NCBI GenBank assembly: GCA_017461425.1
Contig: JAFTXY010000011.1
Location: 248,001 to 312,000 of the forward strand
DNA length: 64,000 nucleotides
Reading direction: 5' to 3'
Source: Candidatus Gastranaerophilales bacterium
Lineage (GTDB): Bacteria > Cyanobacteriota > Vampirovibrionia > Gastranaerophilales > Gastranaerophilaceae
Below are positions 8,191-17,964 of the stretch, in pieces (positions within the stretch are counted from its first letter, which is position 1; each line of letters opens with the position of its first letter). The position numbers and the translations under genes are program-made. The notes under the pieces are model-generated. The model did not search any database. It saw nothing but the letters and a program-made list of their open reading frames with translations, and was not told the DNA's origin.

Positions 8191-8685
8191 CTACGCTTTT
8201 GTCCACATTGCATCTGTTGATAATTTTGAATTTACAAATTCTTGAGAAATGTTTATGTTTGATGGAGTAAAGATGAATACGCTTTCGCCGATTTTTCTTT
8301 GTGAACCATCTAGAGCATGTGTGCATCCACAAAGGAAATCAACGATACGTTGAGATTGTTCTCTATCTAGAAGTTGTAAATTTAAGATGACAGTTTTTCT
8401 TTCTTTTAAAGCTTCAACAATTGTGATTGATTCATTGTAAGCTTTTGGTTCAATAACAACTACTTCATGTGCACCTGCTTTAGGTTGAGGTAACACTCTC
8501 AAGTTAGCTCTATTTTTTCTAATTGGATTAGTTTCTGTAAAGCTTGGTTTAAGCGCTGCGTTTTCTTCAGTTGGATAAGCTGCGTCAAATTCGCCTTCAA
8601 ATTCATCATATTCACCTTCGCCCATTGGGTTTAGGGAATCAGTTAATGCGCCTATAATTTCCTTGATTTTTTCTGAAAGTGCCAT
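8191..8685 (-). CDS. sepF: Cell division protein SepF
   Basis: 164 residues. The C-terminal about 85 residues match the SepF (YlmF) fold: V-V-V-I-E-P-K-A-Y-N-E-S, then K-T-V-I-L-N-L-Q-L-L-D and A-Q/E-Q-S-Q-R-I-V-D-F-L-C-G, and I-G-E-S-V-F-I-F-T-P. SepF anchors FtsZ to the membrane through an N-terminal amphipathic helix (residues 1-17 here fit). A charged, acidic linker separates the two parts. It is preceded by yggS with a 16-nt gap, the arrangement seen in Cyanobacteria and Gram-positives. The last codons lie in a GC-rich patch. Confidence 0.93.
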   Translation of the reverse strand: MALSEKIKEIIGALTDSLNPMGEGEYDEFEGEFDAAYPTEENAALKPSFTETNPIRKNRANLRVLPQPKAGAHEVVVIEPKAYNESITIVEALKERKTVILNLQLLDREQSQRIVDFLCGCTHALDGSQRKIGESVFIFTPSNINISQEFVNSKLSTDAMWTKA

Positions 8686-8701
8686 CTTTTCTCCTTTATA
8701 T

Positions 8702-9340
8702 TCAGTTAAATAAAATTCTGCCTAATCTAATCATTGTTGCGCCATTATCAAGTGCAATTTTGTAATCGTGACTCATTCCCATTGAAAGCTCTTTAAGATG
8801 AAATTTTTCTTGAAGATTTTTCATTTCGTGAAAGAGTTTTTGAAGTTCTTTGCTATCATCTGTTAGCGGAGCTATATTCATTAGACCCTCTAATTGTAGA
8901 GATTTTAGCTTAGAAATTTCTTCGATTAAATTTTCAAGTTGCTCTGGCGCTATTCCAAACTTTTGAGTCTCTTGTGCATTATTTACTTGAATAAGTATTT
9001 TTTGCTTAATGCCCTTTTTTTGAGCCTCTTGGTCGATATGTTGTGCAATTTTTAAACTATCAACTGAATGAATGTATTCAAAACTTCCGACAACATACCT
9101 GACTTTATTAGTTTGTAAATGTCCAATAAAATGATATATCGATTGCGACTTAGTTGTATCATCTATTTTATTGATTTTTTCAACTCCGTCTTGGGCTTTG
9201 CTTTCTGCAAAGTTCCTCAATCCCGCATTAAATGCTTCTATCATTTTGTCTATATCGTAGTATTTTGTTACTGCGATTATTGTTGGGTTGTAGCCTTTTA
9301 TGTCTTTTAAAATTCTATCTAAGTTTTCTTTTACAGTCAT
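8702..9340 (-). CDS. yggS: YggS/PROSC family pyridoxal-phosphate homeostasis protein
   Basis: 212 residues, a single alanine-racemase-like barrel. The PLP lysine lies in I-I-A-V-T-K-Y-Y near residue 26. Further family blocks are F-A-E-S-K-A-Q-D, Y-H-F-I-G-H-L-Q-T-N-K, L-I-Q-V-N-N-A and the C-terminal S-M-G-M-S-H-D-Y-K-I-A-L-D-N-G-A-T-M-I-R-L-G. The protein holds PLP and affects amino-acid and vitamin B6 balance; it is not a known enzyme. It is upstream of sepF and probably cotranscribed. Confidence 0.95.
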   Translation of the reverse strand: MTVKENLDRILKDIKGYNPTIIAVTKYYDIDKMIEAFNAGLRNFAESKAQDGVEKINKIDDTTKSQSIYHFIGHLQTNKVRYVVGSFEYIHSVDSLKIAQHIDQEAQKKGIKQKILIQVNNAQETQKFGIAPEQLENLIEEISKLKSLQLEGLMNIAPLTDDSKELQKLFHEMKNLQEKFHLKELSMGMSHDYKIALDNGATMIRLGRILFN

Positions 9341-9463
9341 TTAAAAGCCTAAAAAAATACTCCCCGTTATTCGATATGAACATAAAAAATGCTCACTTCT
9401 TAATTATAAAATATTGTTTTTCACTTGCAAGAAATTAATTTTAGTGGGTTTTTCGGGATTATT

Positions 9464-9498
9464 AAAACATGCTCAAATCATGTCATGGTGCATGTTTT
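9464..9498. promoter_or_regulatory. CATG-rich dyad in the yggS-deaminase intergenic region
   Basis: Inverted repeat AAAACATGC (9464-9472) / GCATGTTTT (9490-9498) around a 17-nt centre that itself contains two more CATG, with another CATG just downstream. It lies in the 255-nt divergent gap between yggS and the deaminase gene. A regulator site or hairpin is possible. I saw nothing else recognisable in this gap. Confidence 0.4.
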
Positions 9499-9595
9499 GA
9501 CATGTTAATAAAAATGTAATATTTCTTAATAAGTCTAAATAATCTGCATTTTTAGGCATGATTCTATGGTAGAATTTCATTAAATTGAGGTGAAA

Positions 9596-10075
9596 ATGGA
9601 AAATTTAATGCAAACTCCTATCGAATGGAATGATTATTTTTTAGAAATAGCACGCACTGTTTCAAAACGTTCAAATTGTTTAAGAGCGCAAGTAGGCGCA
9701 GTTATTGTCGGTGCAGATAAAAAAATTAAAGCAACAGGATATAATGGCACTCCATCAAAAGTTGTTTCTTGTATGGAGCTCGGCTATTGCTATCGTATGC
9801 AAAATAATATTCCATCTGGTACAAGGTATGAAACCTGTAGAAGTATCCATGCAGAACAAAATGCAATTATTCAAGCAGGTCAAGATAGATGCATGGGTTC
9901 ATCTATGTATATTTGGGGACATAATTTTATTTGTATTTTATGTAAAAGATTTATTGTTCAAGCAGGAATAGAAACAATTTATCTTAAAAAAGATGAAAAT
10001 TCTCCAATAGAAGTTGTTACTGCGCAACAATTAAGAGATGAATTATCAAACGATGCCCTTAAGACTTTAGTTTAA
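9596..10075 (+). CDS. dCMP deaminase / ComEB-like cytidine deaminase family protein
   Basis: 159 residues with the zinc-dependent deaminase fold: H-A-E-Q-N-A-I-I (zinc His and catalytic Glu) and a C-x-x-C of the form F-I-C-I-L-C-K-R-F. Further dCMP-deaminase blocks are S-K-R-S-N-C-L-R-A-Q-V-G-A and G-Y-N-G-T-P. dCMP deamination supplies dUMP for thymidylate synthesis. I chose ATG 9596 over the GTG at 9590 because GAGG lies 5 nt upstream of it. The proline usually before the first cysteine is replaced by isoleucine. Confidence 0.88.
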   Translation: MENLMQTPIEWNDYFLEIARTVSKRSNCLRAQVGAVIVGADKKIKATGYNGTPSKVVSCMELGYCYRMQNNIPSGTRYETCRSIHAEQNAIIQAGQDRCMGSSMYIWGHNFICILCKRFIVQAGIETIYLKKDENSPIEVVTAQQLRDELSNDALKTLV

Positions 10076-10110
10076 TAAAAATCATATAAAATTGGTTTAT
10101 AATTCGGATT

Positions 10111-10869
10111 ATGAAAATCAAAAATAAATTTTTTTATTACATACTTTTTTTTATTTTTACATTTCATGTTGGACAAGCTCAACAAAATTATGCATATAAA
10201 GTGCATAATCCGAATGATGTTTCATCAATTACCAAGAGTGTCTCTAGGGCAAAAAGCTCTGATAATATAATTTTTATTGTTGATTTTTCTAATTCAATGA
10301 ATGAAAGAATCAATGGAAAAACAAAAGTAGAGATTGCAAGAGAAACTCTAGCTGAAATATTGCCAAAAATTCCACCTGATGTAAAAGTTGGATTAAGGGT
10401 CTATGGACATAGAGCAGGTTTTACATATCTTCAAGGTTGCCAAGCATCTAATTTGATTGTTCCATTAGGACAAGGAAATTATCAGTCTGTTTTGGGTAGT
10501 TTGTATGCAGTTAATGCAGTCGGTTGGACTCCTATAACATATTCATTAAAACAAGCATTAAACTCTGATTTTATCGGGGTAGCTGGCAAAAAACACATAA
10601 TTTTACTTACAGATGGTGGTGAAAATTGTGATGAAAGCCCTTGTACTTTTGTTATAAATTTAATGAAAATAAGAGATGATTTTAAAATTGATGTAATTGC
10701 TTTTGATATTCATGATATTGAAGCTAATAATCAATTAAAATGTACCGCTTTAATGACGAGCGGAAAATTTTTGCCAGTATATTCTCAACAAGGTTTAACA
10801 GATTCGTTATTTGAAACTGTCGGAATAAATAAAGATGTAAAAGGAACGGTAAAAATTCCTAATCAATAA
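10111..10869 (+). CDS. Secreted von Willebrand factor A domain protein
   Basis: 252 residues. An N-terminal signal peptide (hydrophobic residues 6-20, cleavage near G-Q-A-Q) is followed by a VWA domain from about residue 50. The MIDAS metal site is present: D-F-S-N-S (DxSxS), T-P-I in G-W-T-P-I-T-Y, and L-L-T-D-G-G-E-N-C-D. VWA domains mediate metal-dependent protein binding. Several cysteines (Q-G-C-Q, E-N-C-D-E-S-P-C, K-C-T) suggest disulphides outside the cytoplasm. The gene is followed after 2 nt by a glycosyltransferase gene. The ligand is unknown. Confidence 0.85.
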   Translation: MKIKNKFFYYILFFIFTFHVGQAQQNYAYKVHNPNDVSSITKSVSRAKSSDNIIFIVDFSNSMNERINGKTKVEIARETLAEILPKIPPDVKVGLRVYGHRAGFTYLQGCQASNLIVPLGQGNYQSVLGSLYAVNAVGWTPITYSLKQALNSDFIGVAGKKHIILLTDGGENCDESPCTFVINLMKIRDDFKIDVIAFDIHDIEANNQLKCTALMTSGKFLPVYSQQGLTDSLFETVGINKDVKGTVKIPNQ

Positions 10870-10871
10870 TT

Positions 10872-11948
10872 ATGAAAATATTATTTGTGAGCGATTTATA
10901 TCCTTTGAAAAATGACAAAACAATCCCTCTTGTTGTCGAAGATTTTGCTCTCGCTTTTCGTGATTTTGGTTGCGATGTTTGTGTTTTGCGCCCTAATTTC
11001 ATAATTAATTCTATAATTAGAGGACATAAATTATTTAAAAATGGAATATATTATGAAAAAAATATGAAAATTTATAATAGAAATTATTTTTTACCTTGTG
11101 TTTTTGATAAAAATAATTTTTTATATATTGAAGAAGAATTTGATTTAATTATTTCTCATATGCCATTAGGTCATATTTGTGCTGATTTATTGAACAAAAA
11201 ATTAAATTTGCCTCATATTTCAATAATTCATCATAGCGATTATAGGGTTTTAAATGAATTAAAATATTCTTTTTATTTTAAAAACCGATTGAAAAAAGCA
11301 TTAAAAAAATCAACCTTAATTGGAGCAAGAAATAGATTTTTAAAAGAAAAACTTCATGCTGATTTTCTTTTACCTTCTTTTATTGAAGAAGAAAAAATTA
11401 TTTCAGAAAAGAAAAACTTCAACAAGGATAAACTAAAAATCATTACTTTATCAAAGCTAATTAAAAGAAAAAATATTGATTTAGTTATTAAAACACTTAA
11501 AAAAGTTTCTTTTGATTTTGAATATGAAATATATGGTAGCGGAAAAGAAGAACGAAAATTAAAAAATTTAATAATTGAAAATAACTTGCAAGATAAAATA
11601 AAAATTCATCCTCATATACCGCATAATCAAATATTTGAAAAGTTGGATAAAAATGATGTTTTTATTCTTCCATCTATAAATGAAACTTTTGGGGTATCGT
11701 ATCTTGAAGCTATGGCAAGAGGTTTGATTGTTATAGGAACAAAAAATACCGGGGTTGATGGAGTAATAGAAAATGATAAAACTGGATTTTTAATAAACCC
11801 AAATATAAAAGAAATAAAAGACATTTTAGAAAAAATAAATTTTATTAACAAAGAAGAATTTGTAAAAAAATCATTAGAAAATGTCAAAAAATTTCAAAAA
11901 GAAAAAATTATGACGAAATATTTTGAAAATATTAAAAAAATTCTATGA
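10872..11948 (+). CDS. Glycosyltransferase family 4 (GT-B fold)
   Basis: 358 residues, very AT-rich. The N-terminus has the GT4 opening M-K-I-L-F-V-S-D-L-Y-P-L. The C-terminal domain shows I-I-T-L-S-K-L-I-K-R-K-N-I-D (donor-site loop) and the E-x7-E region L-P-S-I-N-E-T-F-G-V-S-Y-L-E-A-M-A-R-G. Such enzymes transfer sugars from nucleotide-activated donors in envelope glycan synthesis. The acceptor is unknown. It starts 2 nt after the VWA gene. Confidence 0.87.
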   Translation: MKILFVSDLYPLKNDKTIPLVVEDFALAFRDFGCDVCVLRPNFIINSIIRGHKLFKNGIYYEKNMKIYNRNYFLPCVFDKNNFLYIEEEFDLIISHMPLGHICADLLNKKLNLPHISIIHHSDYRVLNELKYSFYFKNRLKKALKKSTLIGARNRFLKEKLHADFLLPSFIEEEKIISEKKNFNKDKLKIITLSKLIKRKNIDLVIKTLKKVSFDFEYEIYGSGKEERKLKNLIIENNLQDKIKIHPHIPHNQIFEKLDKNDVFILPSINETFGVSYLEAMARGLIVIGTKNTGVDGVIENDKTGFLINPNIKEIKDILEKINFINKEEFVKKSLENVKKFQKEKIMTKYFENIKKIL

Positions 11949-12007
11949 AAATAGTTGTTTTTTCAATATAATAATTTTGCGAAACTAAAAACAAAAAGGA
12001 ATATAAA

Positions 12008-12661
12008 ATGCAAGCAAGAAGAGCAAGTAGAGAACTAGCTTTAATATTATTTTCACAATTAGATAAAAATTTAGAAAAATATAAAAATGAAGATTTCTCA
12101 ACAATTATTTTAAAATCTGTCAGAACATTAATTTCAAATTCAACTGATGAAGTTTCAATGTGCGTTTCTCAATTGAACGATATTAAAAATCAAATAATAG
12201 AATTTGAAAATCATCACGAAGATAATTTATCTCGTCCAATAGATTGTGACAATATTCCTGTTGCAATACCTTTAACATCTGATTTTGAAGCAAAAATTGA
12301 TGCAATGTTAAATGCAGCAGAAAAAACACTAAGCGCTTTAGATATTGCTGAATTATCAACATTATCAAATCAAGAAGATGTACAAGAATATGTAATGACA
12401 ATTTGTGCACAATATCAAAATCATAAAGATGAAATTGATAAAATGATTAGCGAATTTGCTTTTGGTTGGGATATTGAAAGATTGTTTAAAATAGACAAAG
12501 ATATTCTTAGAATATCAATCACAGAATTAGCATTTATTAAAGATGCTCCACACAAAGTTGTTATAGATGAAGCACTAGAATTAGCTAAAAAATATTCTAC
12601 AGATGATTCACCTTCATTTATAAACGGCATTTTGGCAAGAGTTGTTGAAAAATATGTTTAA
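12008..12661 (+). CDS. nusB: Transcription antitermination factor NusB, long form
   Basis: 217 residues. It starts M-Q-A-R-R-A-S-R-E-L-A-L-I-L-F-S-Q-L, the NusB N-terminal RNA-binding helix. The C-terminal half carries W-D-I-E-R-L-F-K-I-D-K-D-I-L-R-I-S, E-L-A-F-I, P-H-K-V-V-I-D-E-A-L-E-L-A-K-K-Y-S and F-I-N-G-I-L-A. NusB binds boxA RNA with NusE for rRNA antitermination. The typical protein is about 140 residues; here about 70 extra residues separate the first helix from the rest, as in cyanobacterial NusB. It overlaps ftsY by 8 nt. Confidence 0.92.
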   Translation: MQARRASRELALILFSQLDKNLEKYKNEDFSTIILKSVRTLISNSTDEVSMCVSQLNDIKNQIIEFENHHEDNLSRPIDCDNIPVAIPLTSDFEAKIDAMLNAAEKTLSALDIAELSTLSNQEDVQEYVMTICAQYQNHKDEIDKMISEFAFGWDIERLFKIDKDILRISITELAFIKDAPHKVVIDEALELAKKYSTDDSPSFINGILARVVEKYV

Positions 12662-13580
12662 TTTTTTCAAAAAAAAAGAAACAGATAAACCTGAAGAAAA
12701 TAAATTAAAAAATGCATTATCAAAAACCATAAGTTCTTTGGTTGGTAATGTAATAAATAGTGTTTCAGGAGATATTCCAACTGAATATGAGCTTGATGAT
12801 ATCGAATCTATGCTCATTAAAGCCGATTTAGGAGTTGATTTATCTGTTGAACTTGTTGAAAAAATTAGAGAACAAAAAATCAAGTCTTCTCAATTAAAGG
12901 AATTTTTAAAGCAAGAATTTATTAAACTTTTAGATGTTGATGTTGAGCCAGAATTAAAATTTGATAAAGACAAGCTTAATGTTTACTTTGTTGCAGGAGT
13001 TAATGGTGCAGGTAAAACAACATTAATTGGCAAACTTGCAAATAAATTTAAAAAAGAGGGCAATAAAGTTTTAATGGTTGCAGGTGATACATTCCGTGCA
13101 GCGGCAGAAGAGCAGCTTGATGTCTGGTCTAAAAGAGCTAATGTCGATATTTTAAGAGAAGATAAAGCTGATAGTGCATCTTTAGCATATCGTGGAATTG
13201 ATAAAGCAAGAAATGAGGGCTATAACGTCGTAATAATTGATAGCGCTGGAAGATTACAAAATAAATTTAATTTGATTGAAGAATTAAAAAAGATTAAAAA
13301 TGTTATTTCTAAAAAAATAGAAAATGATAACTTAGAAACCCTTTTAGTTCTTGATGGAACTCAAGGGCAAAATGGCTTAAATCAAGCAATGGTATTTAAT
13401 GAAGCGCTAGATTTAACATCAATTGCTATTACAAAATTAGATGGAACATCAAAAGGTGGCATAATATTTTCAATAGCTAAAAATCTTAAATTACCTACTA
13501 AACTAGTTGGTATTGGAGAAGGAATTGAAGATATAGCGCCGTTTAATAAAAACGATTTTATAAATGCTTTATTTGAATAA
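12654..13580 (+). CDS. ftsY: Signal recognition particle receptor FtsY
   Basis: 308 residues; SRP GTPase that receives the SRP-ribosome complex at the membrane. Motifs: P-loop G-V-N-G-A-G-K-T-T, D-T-F-R-A-A-A-E-E-Q-L, D-S-A-G-R-L-Q, and T-K-L-D-G-T-S-K-G-G. The N-terminal acidic A-domain is short, beginning FNFFKKKE, which can be a membrane-targeting helix. I chose the ATG at 12654, inside the end of nusB, over an upstream TTG. The partner Ffh is at 42725-44080. Confidence 0.95.
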   Translation: MFNFFKKKETDKPEENKLKNALSKTISSLVGNVINSVSGDIPTEYELDDIESMLIKADLGVDLSVELVEKIREQKIKSSQLKEFLKQEFIKLLDVDVEPELKFDKDKLNVYFVAGVNGAGKTTLIGKLANKFKKEGNKVLMVAGDTFRAAAEEQLDVWSKRANVDILREDKADSASLAYRGIDKARNEGYNVVIIDSAGRLQNKFNLIEELKKIKNVISKKIENDNLETLLVLDGTQGQNGLNQAMVFNEALDLTSIAITKLDGTSKGGIIFSIAKNLKLPTKLVGIGEGIEDIAPFNKNDFINALFE

Positions 13581-13583
13581 TTT

Positions 13584-16139
13584 ATGAAAATTGATATTTC
13601 AAATACAAAAATTTTTACTATTTTCTTATCTTTGCTTTATATTTTTGGCGTGCTTTGTGTATTTTTTGAATATCAAATATTGATAGCTTTTATTATTCTT
13701 TTATTTTTGATTTTTATGGTGTTGAAATCAAATTTAAGTTTAAAAAGAATTTTAATTTTATATTTAATATTTTTTATTGGAATTATAAGAGCGAATAATT
13801 CTGACAATATTGAAAGCGTTATAGATGATATAAAAGCGAATAATGTTATTTTAAAGGGACAAATTGTTTCTAATATAGAAACTTTTGAAAAAAACAAAAG
13901 AATAAAATTTTTCTTAAATGTTGATGAAGCATTTATAAATTATAAAAAATATTCTAATGTGAATTCAAAAGTTTTAGTAAATTTAAATACTGAAAATAAA
14001 ATTTTTAAAGATGTTTTAATTGGTGATTATATAACTATTAAAGGTAATTTAAGAATTCCATCCAGCGCTACAAATCCATATCAATTTGATTATAAAAAAT
14101 ATCTTTTAAATAAAAATTGTAAGTCGATTTTGTATAGTGAAAATGAAATTTATAAAATAAATAATAAGCTCGAATTTGGCAAAAATTTAAGAGATAGCTG
14201 GTATTTTGTATTACAAAAATTTGAAATTAAAAGAAATGAAATTATCAAAAAACATTCAGAATATGTTAAATCCCCAAATTTAGAAATATTAGGAGGAATA
14301 GTTTTTGGAAATGAAGCGGTTAGCCCTGATGAGGAAATAAAAGAAAGCTTTAAAAATTCTGGATTGTTACATTTATTAGCAGCAAGCGGTTTGAATGTTG
14401 CTTTAATTTATGGAATATGGCTATGGATAGCAAATTTAATTCGTTTTCCATATAATTTTTCGATTATTTTTGGTGCTGGTTTTGTAGTTTTATATACTTT
14501 TATGACAGGTTTTCCACCCTCTATTTTAAGGGCTTCTTTAATGCTTTTATTTGTATTATTTGGAAAAATGATTGATAGAAATGCAGATTCTGTTGCGTTG
14601 GTGTTTTTTGTTGGTTTTTTGATGTTGTTAATTCAACCTAAAATGATATTTGATGTTGGTTTTCAATTGTCTTTTATTGTTACTTTAGGATTATTAATTG
14701 CTTGTCCTGTTTTAACATCGAAATTTGATAAGTTAGATAAAAAGTTTAAAGAAAAACATAAAAATGCTACCAGATTTAAAAAATATTTTTTATTTTTATT
14801 TTCGCCAAACGCATTGGTAGGATTAATTTCTGTTCCTTTGGTTGCACAAGTTTGCGTAGCGCCATTGCAAATGTATTATTTTAATAATTTTGCTTTATTT
14901 AGTTTGTTTGCAAATATTGCAGTTGTTCCATTTATTGGAGTTTTAAGTTTTTTGGGTTTCATAAGTTCAATTGTTGCCCTAATTCCATTTTTAGATAATC
15001 ACATTGTGTATTTGTTTGATTTAATTGCAAATCCACTATTAACTTTGCTTGTTAAAATAAGCGGGTTGTTCTCTTCTTTTAAATATTCATTAGTTACAAC
15101 AAATGGTTTGAATGTTTTTCAGATATTTGTATTTTGGGCAATTTTTTATTTTTTAATTTTAAATGTAAAAAATAATTTTAAAAATAAAATTCAAAAATAT
15201 GTCTTTATAAGTTTATTTATAGGTTTTTTGATGAGTTTTATTCCTTTTGAAAATTTTAATAAAGACTTAGAAGTAATGATGTTTGATGTTGGAAGTGCAG
15301 ATAGCTTTTTGATTAAAACTCCAGAAAACAAATATATTTTAATAGATACTGGGACAAAAAATTTCAAATCAACAACAAGTGCTCAAATAATCATAAATAA
15401 ATATTTGAAAAATAAAAAAATTAACAAGCTTGAAAAACTCATTATTACCCATTTTGATGCTGATCATTGTGGTGGAGTTATCGATATTTTAGATAAAAAT
15501 AAAATAGGCGAAGTAATTTATCAAAAAATAAATGTAAAAAATGATTATCAAGATGAAATAATTAAATATTTAGAAAATAATAAAATTCAAAATAAAGTTT
15601 TGAATAATAATGAAATTGTTTATAAAGAAAAAGATTTAAATATTAAAACTTTTTTTGCTGAATTTAATAGAATTTCTGATAAAAAATTAATAAATGAAAC
15701 TTCAATTATCACTTTGCTTTCATATAAAGATAAGAACATTTTATTTATGGCGGATGCAGGAATTGATGCATTTTTTAAAATAGAAAAATATTTACCTGAA
15801 AAAATTGATATTATAAAAATTGGACATCATGGCGCAAAAAATAGTGTTAATAAAATAATGCTTGATAGAATAAAACCAAATTATGCTGTAATTTCTGTTG
15901 GTGAAAATAATTTCTATCATCCTGATAGTTCAATAATTAATCTTTTATTTGATGAAAAAATCAAAACCATAACAAGTAAAAAATATGGGTTTGTAAAAAT
16001 AAAAGTAGATAAAAATATTGAAACATATAACTTTAATAGAAAAACTAACAAATTTTTTGAAATATTATTCAATAAAGAAGAAAATATTCCATTTCATAAA
16101 ACAAAATACGTGCAAAACTTTATTCAAAGCAATTTATAA
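13584..16139 (+). CDS. comEC: ComEC/Rec2 DNA-uptake channel protein
   Basis: 851 residues. Three parts are visible: an N-terminal domain with hydrophobic helices and an OB-like region (about 1-220), a competence-domain membrane core (about 230-560; G-L-L-H-L-L-A-A-S-G-L-N-V-A is the family signature), and a C-terminal metallo-beta-lactamase-like domain (about 570-800) with T-H-F-D-A-D-H-C-G-G and I-G-H-H-G-A-K-N-S. ComEC carries single-stranded DNA across the inner membrane in natural transformation. The metal-binding motif looks intact, so nuclease activity is plausible. The gene follows ftsY after 3 nt. Confidence 0.93.
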   Translation: MKIDISNTKIFTIFLSLLYIFGVLCVFFEYQILIAFIILLFLIFMVLKSNLSLKRILILYLIFFIGIIRANNSDNIESVIDDIKANNVILKGQIVSNIETFEKNKRIKFFLNVDEAFINYKKYSNVNSKVLVNLNTENKIFKDVLIGDYITIKGNLRIPSSATNPYQFDYKKYLLNKNCKSILYSENEIYKINNKLEFGKNLRDSWYFVLQKFEIKRNEIIKKHSEYVKSPNLEILGGIVFGNEAVSPDEEIKESFKNSGLLHLLAASGLNVALIYGIWLWIANLIRFPYNFSIIFGAGFVVLYTFMTGFPPSILRASLMLLFVLFGKMIDRNADSVALVFFVGFLMLLIQPKMIFDVGFQLSFIVTLGLLIACPVLTSKFDKLDKKFKEKHKNATRFKKYFLFLFSPNALVGLISVPLVAQVCVAPLQMYYFNNFALFSLFANIAVVPFIGVLSFLGFISSIVALIPFLDNHIVYLFDLIANPLLTLLVKISGLFSSFKYSLVTTNGLNVFQIFVFWAIFYFLILNVKNNFKNKIQKYVFISLFIGFLMSFIPFENFNKDLEVMMFDVGSADSFLIKTPENKYILIDTGTKNFKSTTSAQIIINKYLKNKKINKLEKLIITHFDADHCGGVIDILDKNKIGEVIYQKINVKNDYQDEIIKYLENNKIQNKVLNNNEIVYKEKDLNIKTFFAEFNRISDKKLINETSIITLLSYKDKNILFMADAGIDAFFKIEKYLPEKIDIIKIGHHGAKNSVNKIMLDRIKPNYAVISVGENNFYHPDSSIINLLFDEKIKTITSKKYGFVKIKVDKNIETYNFNRKTNKFFEILFNKEENIPFHKTKYVQNFIQSNL

Positions 16140-16208
16140 ACATAAGAGTACTCGACATTATTGTTTGATATTCTATAATAATATTAAGTTTATTTTAAGG
16201 GGGAAATA

Positions 16209-16820
16209 ATGGAAAATAACGCAAATCCTTTTAATGAAGAAAAAGCCGAGCAAGAAAATATTGAAAATGTGCAAAATGCGCAAGAAATAGATAATAAAGA
16301 ACAAAATAAAGAACAAAATAAAGAACAAGAACAAGCTGCTCCAACCCAAGAAGAAGAGCAAAAAAATGATGAATATAAAGTAAAATATGAAGAATTAAAT
16401 AATAGCTACATTCGTCTTGCTGCTGATTTCGAAAACTTTAGAAAAAGAACTCTTCAAGAAAAAGAAGAATTGGCAACATTTGCAACAATTGCTGTTTTGA
16501 AAAAAATTGTTGCTGTTTTAGATACATTTGATAGAGCAAAAGATCAATTAAAAGAAATTGAAGATTGTAAAGTTGTTAAAGATAGTTATGAAGTAGCATA
16601 CAAACAATTGATAGATACTTTAAATAAAATTGGTATGCAAGAAATTGAAGCCCTTGGAAAAGAATTCAATGCAAATGAACACGAAGCAATAACACAAATT
16701 CCAACTGATGAATATGAGCCTGATATGGTTGCTGTTGTTGCACAAAAAGGTTATAAATTGAACGATAAAATAATTAGACCAGCTTTGGTTGGAGTTGCAA
16801 AGAAAAAGGAAAATGAATAG
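16209..16820 (+). CDS. grpE: Nucleotide exchange factor GrpE
   Basis: 203 residues. The N-terminal about 60 residues are charged and contain N-K-E-Q tandem repeats. The central long coiled coil begins near [15 protein letters not shown], the GrpE signature region. The C-terminal beta domain ends [22 protein letters not shown]. GrpE releases ADP from DnaK. It has a strong SD (AAGGGGG) and overlaps dnaJ. No hrcA or dnaK is next to it. Confidence 0.95.
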   Translation: MENNANPFNEEKAEQENIENVQNAQEIDNKEQNKEQNKEQEQAAPTQEEEQKNDEYKVKYEELNNSYIRLAADFENFRKRTLQEKEELATFATIAVLKKIVAVLDTFDRAKDQLKEIEDCKVVKDSYEVAYKQLIDTLNKIGMQEIEALGKEFNANEHEAITQIPTDEYEPDMVAVVAQKGYKLNDKIIRPALVGVAKKKENE

Positions 16821-17952
16821 CACAATGGATTATTATGAAATTTTGGGTGTTGAAAAAAACGCTTCAAAAGACGATATAAAAAAAGCATTTAGACAAAAAG
16901 CAAGACAATACCATCCAGATGTTAATAAAGCGCCTGATGCTGCTGAAAAATTTAAAGAAATTGGCAAAGCTTATGAGACATTATCGGATGATAATAAAAG
17001 AGAAATCTATGATAGATACGGTGAAGATGGTTTATCTAATGCCGGATTTAACCCAAATTCATTTAATATGGGCGATATAGATTTATCTGATATTTTTTCA
17101 TCATTTTTCGGTGGTGGTTTTGGTGGTTTTTCGGGCGGATATGAAAGAAATCCAAATGCGCCAGAACGTGGCGATGATTTAAGATTAGATATTGAAATAG
17201 ACTTTTTAGAAGCTTGTTTTGGGCTTGAAAAAGATATAAAAATAAGACATTTGGAAGCTTGCGAGGAATGTAATTCAACTGGCATGGATAAAAATGCAAA
17301 AGATAGCATTTGTCCTACTTGTAATGGTGCTGGAAGAGTTCAAAAAAGCACTCAAACAATTCTTGGATCATTTACTTCCGTTACCACTTGTCCGCATTGT
17401 AGAGGAACGGGTAAAAATCCAAAAGCATTTTGTAAAAAATGCCACGGAGTTGGCGCTATAGAAAAAGAAAAAAATATTAAAATAAAAATTCCGCATGGAA
17501 TTGAACATGGTTCAAAAATGCGTGTTGCAAATGAGGGCAATGCCGGTAAAAATGGCGGTAGATGTGGGGATTTATATGTTGTAATTCATGTAAAACCATC
17601 AAAAGAATTTGCTAGAAATGGTTTTGATATTTATTCAGAATTAGAAATATCTTGTTTGCAAGCAATTTTAGGTGATGAAGCTATGGTTAAAACAATCCAT
17701 GGTGAAAGCCCTGTTAAAATTCCTCAAGGGACTCAAAATGAAGATAGAATTACTTTAAAAGGACAAGGTGTACCATATCTGGGAAGCGATTCACAAAAAG
17801 GTAATCATTATATTACAATTAAAGTAGTGATACCTAAAAAACTTTCTCAACAGGAAGAAAAATTATACAGAGAATTATTTGTATTATCAAAACAACAAAC
17901 TAAAAATCAAGATGGTATTCTAGATAAGATGAAATCTGCGCTAGGCAAATAA
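16813..17952 (+). CDS. dnaJ: Chaperone DnaJ
   Basis: About 379 residues with all DnaJ domains: the J domain with H-P-D in Q-Y-H-P-D-V-N-K, a G/F-rich linker ([11 protein letters not shown]), four CxxCxGxG-type zinc repeats ([32 protein letters not shown]) and two C-terminal client-binding domains. The first repeat has S in place of the usual G. I chose ATG 16813, which overlaps the grpE stop; ATG 16825 is an alternative. Confidence 0.95.
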   Translation: MNSTMDYYEILGVEKNASKDDIKKAFRQKARQYHPDVNKAPDAAEKFKEIGKAYETLSDDNKREIYDRYGEDGLSNAGFNPNSFNMGDIDLSDIFSSFFGGGFGGFSGGYERNPNAPERGDDLRLDIEIDFLEACFGLEKDIKIRHLEACEECNSTGMDKNAKDSICPTCNGAGRVQKSTQTILGSFTSVTTCPHCRGTGKNPKAFCKKCHGVGAIEKEKNIKIKIPHGIEHGSKMRVANEGNAGKNGGRCGDLYVVIHVKPSKEFARNGFDIYSELEISCLQAILGDEAMVKTIHGESPVKIPQGTQNEDRITLKGQGVPYLGSDSQKGNHYITIKVVIPKKLSQQEEKLYRELFVLSKQQTKNQDGILDKMKSALGK

Positions 17953-17964
17953 ATAGGGGTGAAT

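Noticed and set aside
17007-17309. Minus-strand ORFs inside dnaJ
   Set aside because: Shadows of the DnaJ zinc-finger and G/F coding sequence.
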